A stretch of 64,000 nucleotides of DNA, from the NCBI GenBank assembly GCA_021732005.1, contig JAKFVT010000024.1, forward strand, positions 145,351 through 209,350, written 5' to 3'. The notes beneath the pieces were generated by a model. It did no database searches and was not told where the DNA came from. It worked only from the letters and a program-made list of their open reading frames with translations. Source of the stretch: Mycobacterium sp. Lineage in GTDB: Bacteria > Actinomycetota > Actinomycetes > Mycobacteriales > Mycobacteriaceae. A program made the translations under genes and the position numbers. Below, piece by piece: positions 61,858-64,000 of this stretch (the first letter of the stretch is position 1; the number at the start of each line of letters is the position of its first letter).

Positions 61858-62617
61858 TCGCGGCGCCATCGTCGACACCGCCGTGAAGTCGTTCGGGCGC
61901 CTCGACGCGGTTGTCAGTAACGCAGGCATTTTCGGGAGTGTGACCTTCGAGAATCTCTCGCACGACGACTGGACCCGAATGCTGCGAGTGCACCTCGACG
62001 GTGGCTTCCACCTCTCCCAACCCGCCTACCGGGTGATGAAGACAGGCGGCGGTGGGCGGTTTGTCTTCATCTCGTCATCGGCGGGTGTCTTCGGCCAGCC
62101 GATGGAGGCGCATTACGCGGCGGCGAAAGCCGGCCTCATCGGGTTGACGAATGTCATTGCGATCGAGGGTGAAGCGCACGGCATCCGCGCTAATTCAGTA
62201 CTGCCGACCGGCTTCTCGCGGATGGTCACCGAGACGGTCGGACGAGAAGTTCCTGGCCGAATCCGGCTTCATGCGGGCTATCCGGCCCGAATTGGTGGTG
62301 CCATTGGTGGTGTTCCTGGCGAGTGGGGCGTGCACGTTCAGCCATCGAAATACTCGGCGTGCGCGGGGCGTTACGCCCGCGCGTTCATCGGGCTAAGTCA
62401 CGGCTGGCTCGCCGATGCCGAGACCGAGCCGTCTGCCGAAGACATCGCTACACATCTTGACCGGATTTCGGCCACCAAAAAGTTCATCGTGCCGAACTCG
62501 ATCGTCGATGAAGTCCTCGAGGTATGCGATCGCCGAGGCATCAGCGCGATGCCCGGCGGCGCCGACGCCGAGTTCCCCGACACAATCAGAGCAGTTGAGC
62601 GTCGACTCGTCCGATGA
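61858..62617 (+). pseudogene. Remnant of an SDR oxidoreductase, truncated and frameshifted
   Basis: The sequence begins mid-protein (AIVDTAVKSFGRLDAVVSNAGIFGS) without the N-terminal TGxxxGxG cofactor motif, which should lie about 80 residues earlier. Ser and Tyr catalytic positions are present (FISSSAGVF, HYAAAKAGL). At about 62240 the frame shifts: the expected family continuation EKFLAESGFMRAIRPELV and LASGACTFSHRN is in the next frame. It returns at about 62351 (YSACAGRYARAFIGL). The loss of the 5' end and the paired shifts mark it as decayed. No stop interrupts the shifted stretch. Confidence 0.75.
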
Positions 62618-62687
62618 CCGCCCGCTATCGATTCCATAAAGGAATCGACACGGACTTGTTTTGACCGCGGGAGCCGATACGGTCTTG

Positions 62688-63791
62688 ATGGCCATCAAGA
62701 CCGACACAGACGGGGAAGCGTTGTCACCGAACATTCATCGCCCGGCGTCGGCCGGCATTGCGGCGTTGATGTTGTTGAGCTGCAGTATGATTCCCCTCGC
62801 CGACGCCGAACCCCCCTCAAGCCCGGGAGTGCCGTGCGGCAACATCATTGAACAGCTGGCATCCTCGCCGACGGTCCTCCCGGAGATGCTCAGCAGCGCG
62901 CTCCCCGACTCCGCGCCCGTCGCGGCTCCGGTTCCGGTGGCCGCAGCGCCGGTGGCCGCCGCGCCGATCGCCGACAGCGCACTGACTCCGGCACCGCCGG
63001 CTGCGGTGCCCATCGTCCCGGCGGCTGCGCTACCAGTGCCAGTAGTGCCCGCCCCGGTAGTCGTCCCTGCTGCGCCTGCCGCCGCAATTCCGGTGCCTGC
63101 ACCCGTTCCAGCCGTCGTACCCTCGCCGTTGGCTGCCCCGGTCGCCGCCCCGGTTCCGCCGGTCGGGCCGTCCGCCGCCGCTCCGGTGATCACCGATGTC
63201 ACTCCGGTGGCCGACATCTCCCCCGCACCGGCCGTGGCGGCCGCCCCGGTCGTCGAAGCCGCACCGGTCGTAGAGGCGGGACCCGCCGTAGAGGCGGCCG
63301 AGGCCCCGGTGGAGTCCGCGCCACCGCCGGGCGCACCCGCGGCGGCGGCCCCTGCTCCGGGCCCCGAACTGTTCTCTATGACTGCCGGATCGCCTACCGC
63401 ACCGGCCCCGGTAGCCGCCGCACCGATCACCGATTCCGCCGCCGCCATCCCGGCACCGGTCCCGCCCGCCGCGGTTCCGGTCGTCGTGGCGCCACCACTT
63501 CCGCTCGGCGCCCCGGTTCCCGTCGCCGTCGCACCCGCGGAGCCCGTCGCAGCACCGCCGATTCCGGCCGCGGTCACGACGTTGCCGGATACCGCGGCAT
63601 TGGCACCACCACTGCCGGTCGAGGCCATCCTCGACGCAATACCCGGCGGGCAGTTGCTGCCGAACGAGATCCCACTGCCACACGACCTGGTGTGTGGCGG
63701 CACCGCGTGGTCTGCCAAGGTGACGACGACCGACGGCACCGGCAGCACCGAGCACGTGGCCCGCCCGCCATTCGGGGCCGACTCGCCGTAA
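62688..63791 (+). CDS. Pro/Ala/Val-rich exported protein
   Basis: About 367 residues from the ATG at 62688. A signal peptide (SAGIAALMLLSCSMIPLADA, probable cut before EPPSSPG) is followed by a short segment with one Cys (VPCGNIIEQLASSP), then about 240 residues of Pro/Ala/Val low-complexity repeats of PAPVPAA-type, and a short C-terminal segment (PNEIPLPHDLVCGGTAWSAKV) with a second Cys. The layout resembles secreted proline-rich mycobacterial proteins. No function can be assigned. A TTG at 62661 is an alternative start. Confidence 0.7.
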   Translation: MAIKTDTDGEALSPNIHRPASAGIAALMLLSCSMIPLADAEPPSSPGVPCGNIIEQLASSPTVLPEMLSSALPDSAPVAAPVPVAAAPVAAAPIADSALTPAPPAAVPIVPAAALPVPVVPAPVVVPAAPAAAIPVPAPVPAVVPSPLAAPVAAPVPPVGPSAAAPVITDVTPVADISPAPAVAAAPVVEAAPVVEAGPAVEAAEAPVESAPPPGAPAAAAPAPGPELFSMTAGSPTAPAPVAAAPITDSAAAIPAPVPPAAVPVVVAPPLPLGAPVPVAVAPAEPVAAPPIPAAVTTLPDTAALAPPLPVEAILDAIPGGQLLPNEIPLPHDLVCGGTAWSAKVTTTDGTGSTEHVARPPFGADSP

Positions 63792-63860
63792 CGACTAATC
63801 CAGCGAATGAGGCACTGCAACAACCGCGTTCGCGTATCCGCCCACCGCGACCGGGATTGA

Positions 63861-64000
63861 TCAGTTCAGTACGTCGATGCCGGGCAGTGTTTTGCCCTCA
63901 AGGTATTCCAGCGATGCACCGCCGCCGGTCGAAATGTGCGAGAAACCGTCCTCCGGCAGACCCAGTTGGCGCACCGCGGCCGCCGAATCGCCGCCGCCGA
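63861..64000 (-). CDS. pgk: Phosphoglycerate kinase, C-terminal end (continues beyond window)
   Basis: The last 46 codons read [44 protein letters not shown] and stop. This is the Pgk C-terminus, including the nucleotide-binding GGGDS and the STGGGASLE motif. Whether the rest is intact cannot be seen. It is not followed by tpiA: the next gene downstream is on the other strand. Confidence 0.93.
   Translation of the reverse strand, partial: GGGDSAAAVRQLGLPEDGFSHISTGGGASLEYLEGKTLPGIDVLN

Noticed and set aside
60965..62020. AveC-like frame read as full length from an ATG at 62020
   Set aside because: The first 55 residues are the complement of the SDR remnant and show no family resemblance, so the extension is a chance open frame.
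62900..63650. Repetitive GC-rich block considered as PE/PPE or PGRS gene
   Set aside because: There is no PE or PPE N-terminal domain. The plus frame has a signal peptide and Pro/Ala repeats, and the Gly-rich minus frame is its complement.

Overview
This window is a high-GC actinobacterial chromosome segment from a mycobacterium, most likely a fast-growing Mycolicibacterium-type species. The evidence is gene content and order. From smc-acyP-osmC-mutM-rnc through coaD-rsmD-pyc, recG, thiL, ddl, gpsA, fbiD, ppk, mutT1, hupB, leuDC, gltX, leuB, serA, ilvCNB to lppZ, the order follows the Mycobacterium tuberculosis Rv2922c-Rv3006 block as I remember it. Orthology is inferred from recognised protein motifs and synteny; no database search was run.

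Layout. (1) 1-15.0 kb, core, nearly all on the minus strand: smc (3' end outside the window), acylphosphatase, OsmC, MutM, RNase III, a YceD-type protein, SepIVA, a hemerythrin-like protein, CoaD, RsmD, pyruvate carboxylase, a VKOR/DsbA-like disulfide pair and an HSL-type esterase. Many neighbours overlap by 4 bp (translational coupling). (2) 15.2-24.1 kb, accessory redox/sulfur island: an aldo-keto reductase that has lost most of its catalytic tetrad; nsrR-hmp with a clear NsrR-type operator; a probable operon tauE - MBL/rhodanese - L,D-transpeptidase; and, on the other strand, a rhodanese gene behind a CsoR/CstR-like palindrome, a small ORF, a DsbA-like protein and a CcdA-like protein. (3) 24.1-55.7 kb, core: HNH protein, RecG, DAK2 protein, L28, Ung, ThiL, AsnC-ligand domain, DUF3515, Ddl, a cystathionine-lyase-like enzyme, GpsA, FbiD, Ppk, MutT1, HupB, LeuD/LeuC with a divergent IclR regulator, tRNA-Glu and tRNA-Gln beside gltX, an MFS transporter, LeuB, SerA and the ilvB-ilvN-ilvC cluster. 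The ilv genes sit behind a readable ribosome-mediated attenuator. (4) 55.9-58.5 kb: PH-like, DoxX-like and LppZ genes. (5) 58.6-64.0 kb, rearranged accessory DNA: a double-TetR regulator, an SDR fused to the tail of a cytochrome P450, a 5'-truncated AveC-like membrane protein, a truncated and frameshifted SDR remnant joined head to head with it, a Pro/Ala-rich exported protein and the C-terminus of phosphoglycerate kinase.

How the genes work together. Branched-chain amino acid synthesis (ilvBNC, leuB, leuC, leuD) is spread over 15 kb with two visible controls: the ilvB attenuator, and an IclR-type gene divergent from leuCD. The redox island joins NO detoxification (Hmp/NsrR) to persulfide and sulfite handling and exported disulfide chemistry. 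It contains an L,D-transpeptidase, itself a cysteine enzyme, in the same apparent operon as the persulfide enzymes. The last 5 kb looks like a recombination scar: three of its genes are chimeric, truncated or frameshifted, and the pgk end is not where mycobacteria usually keep it.
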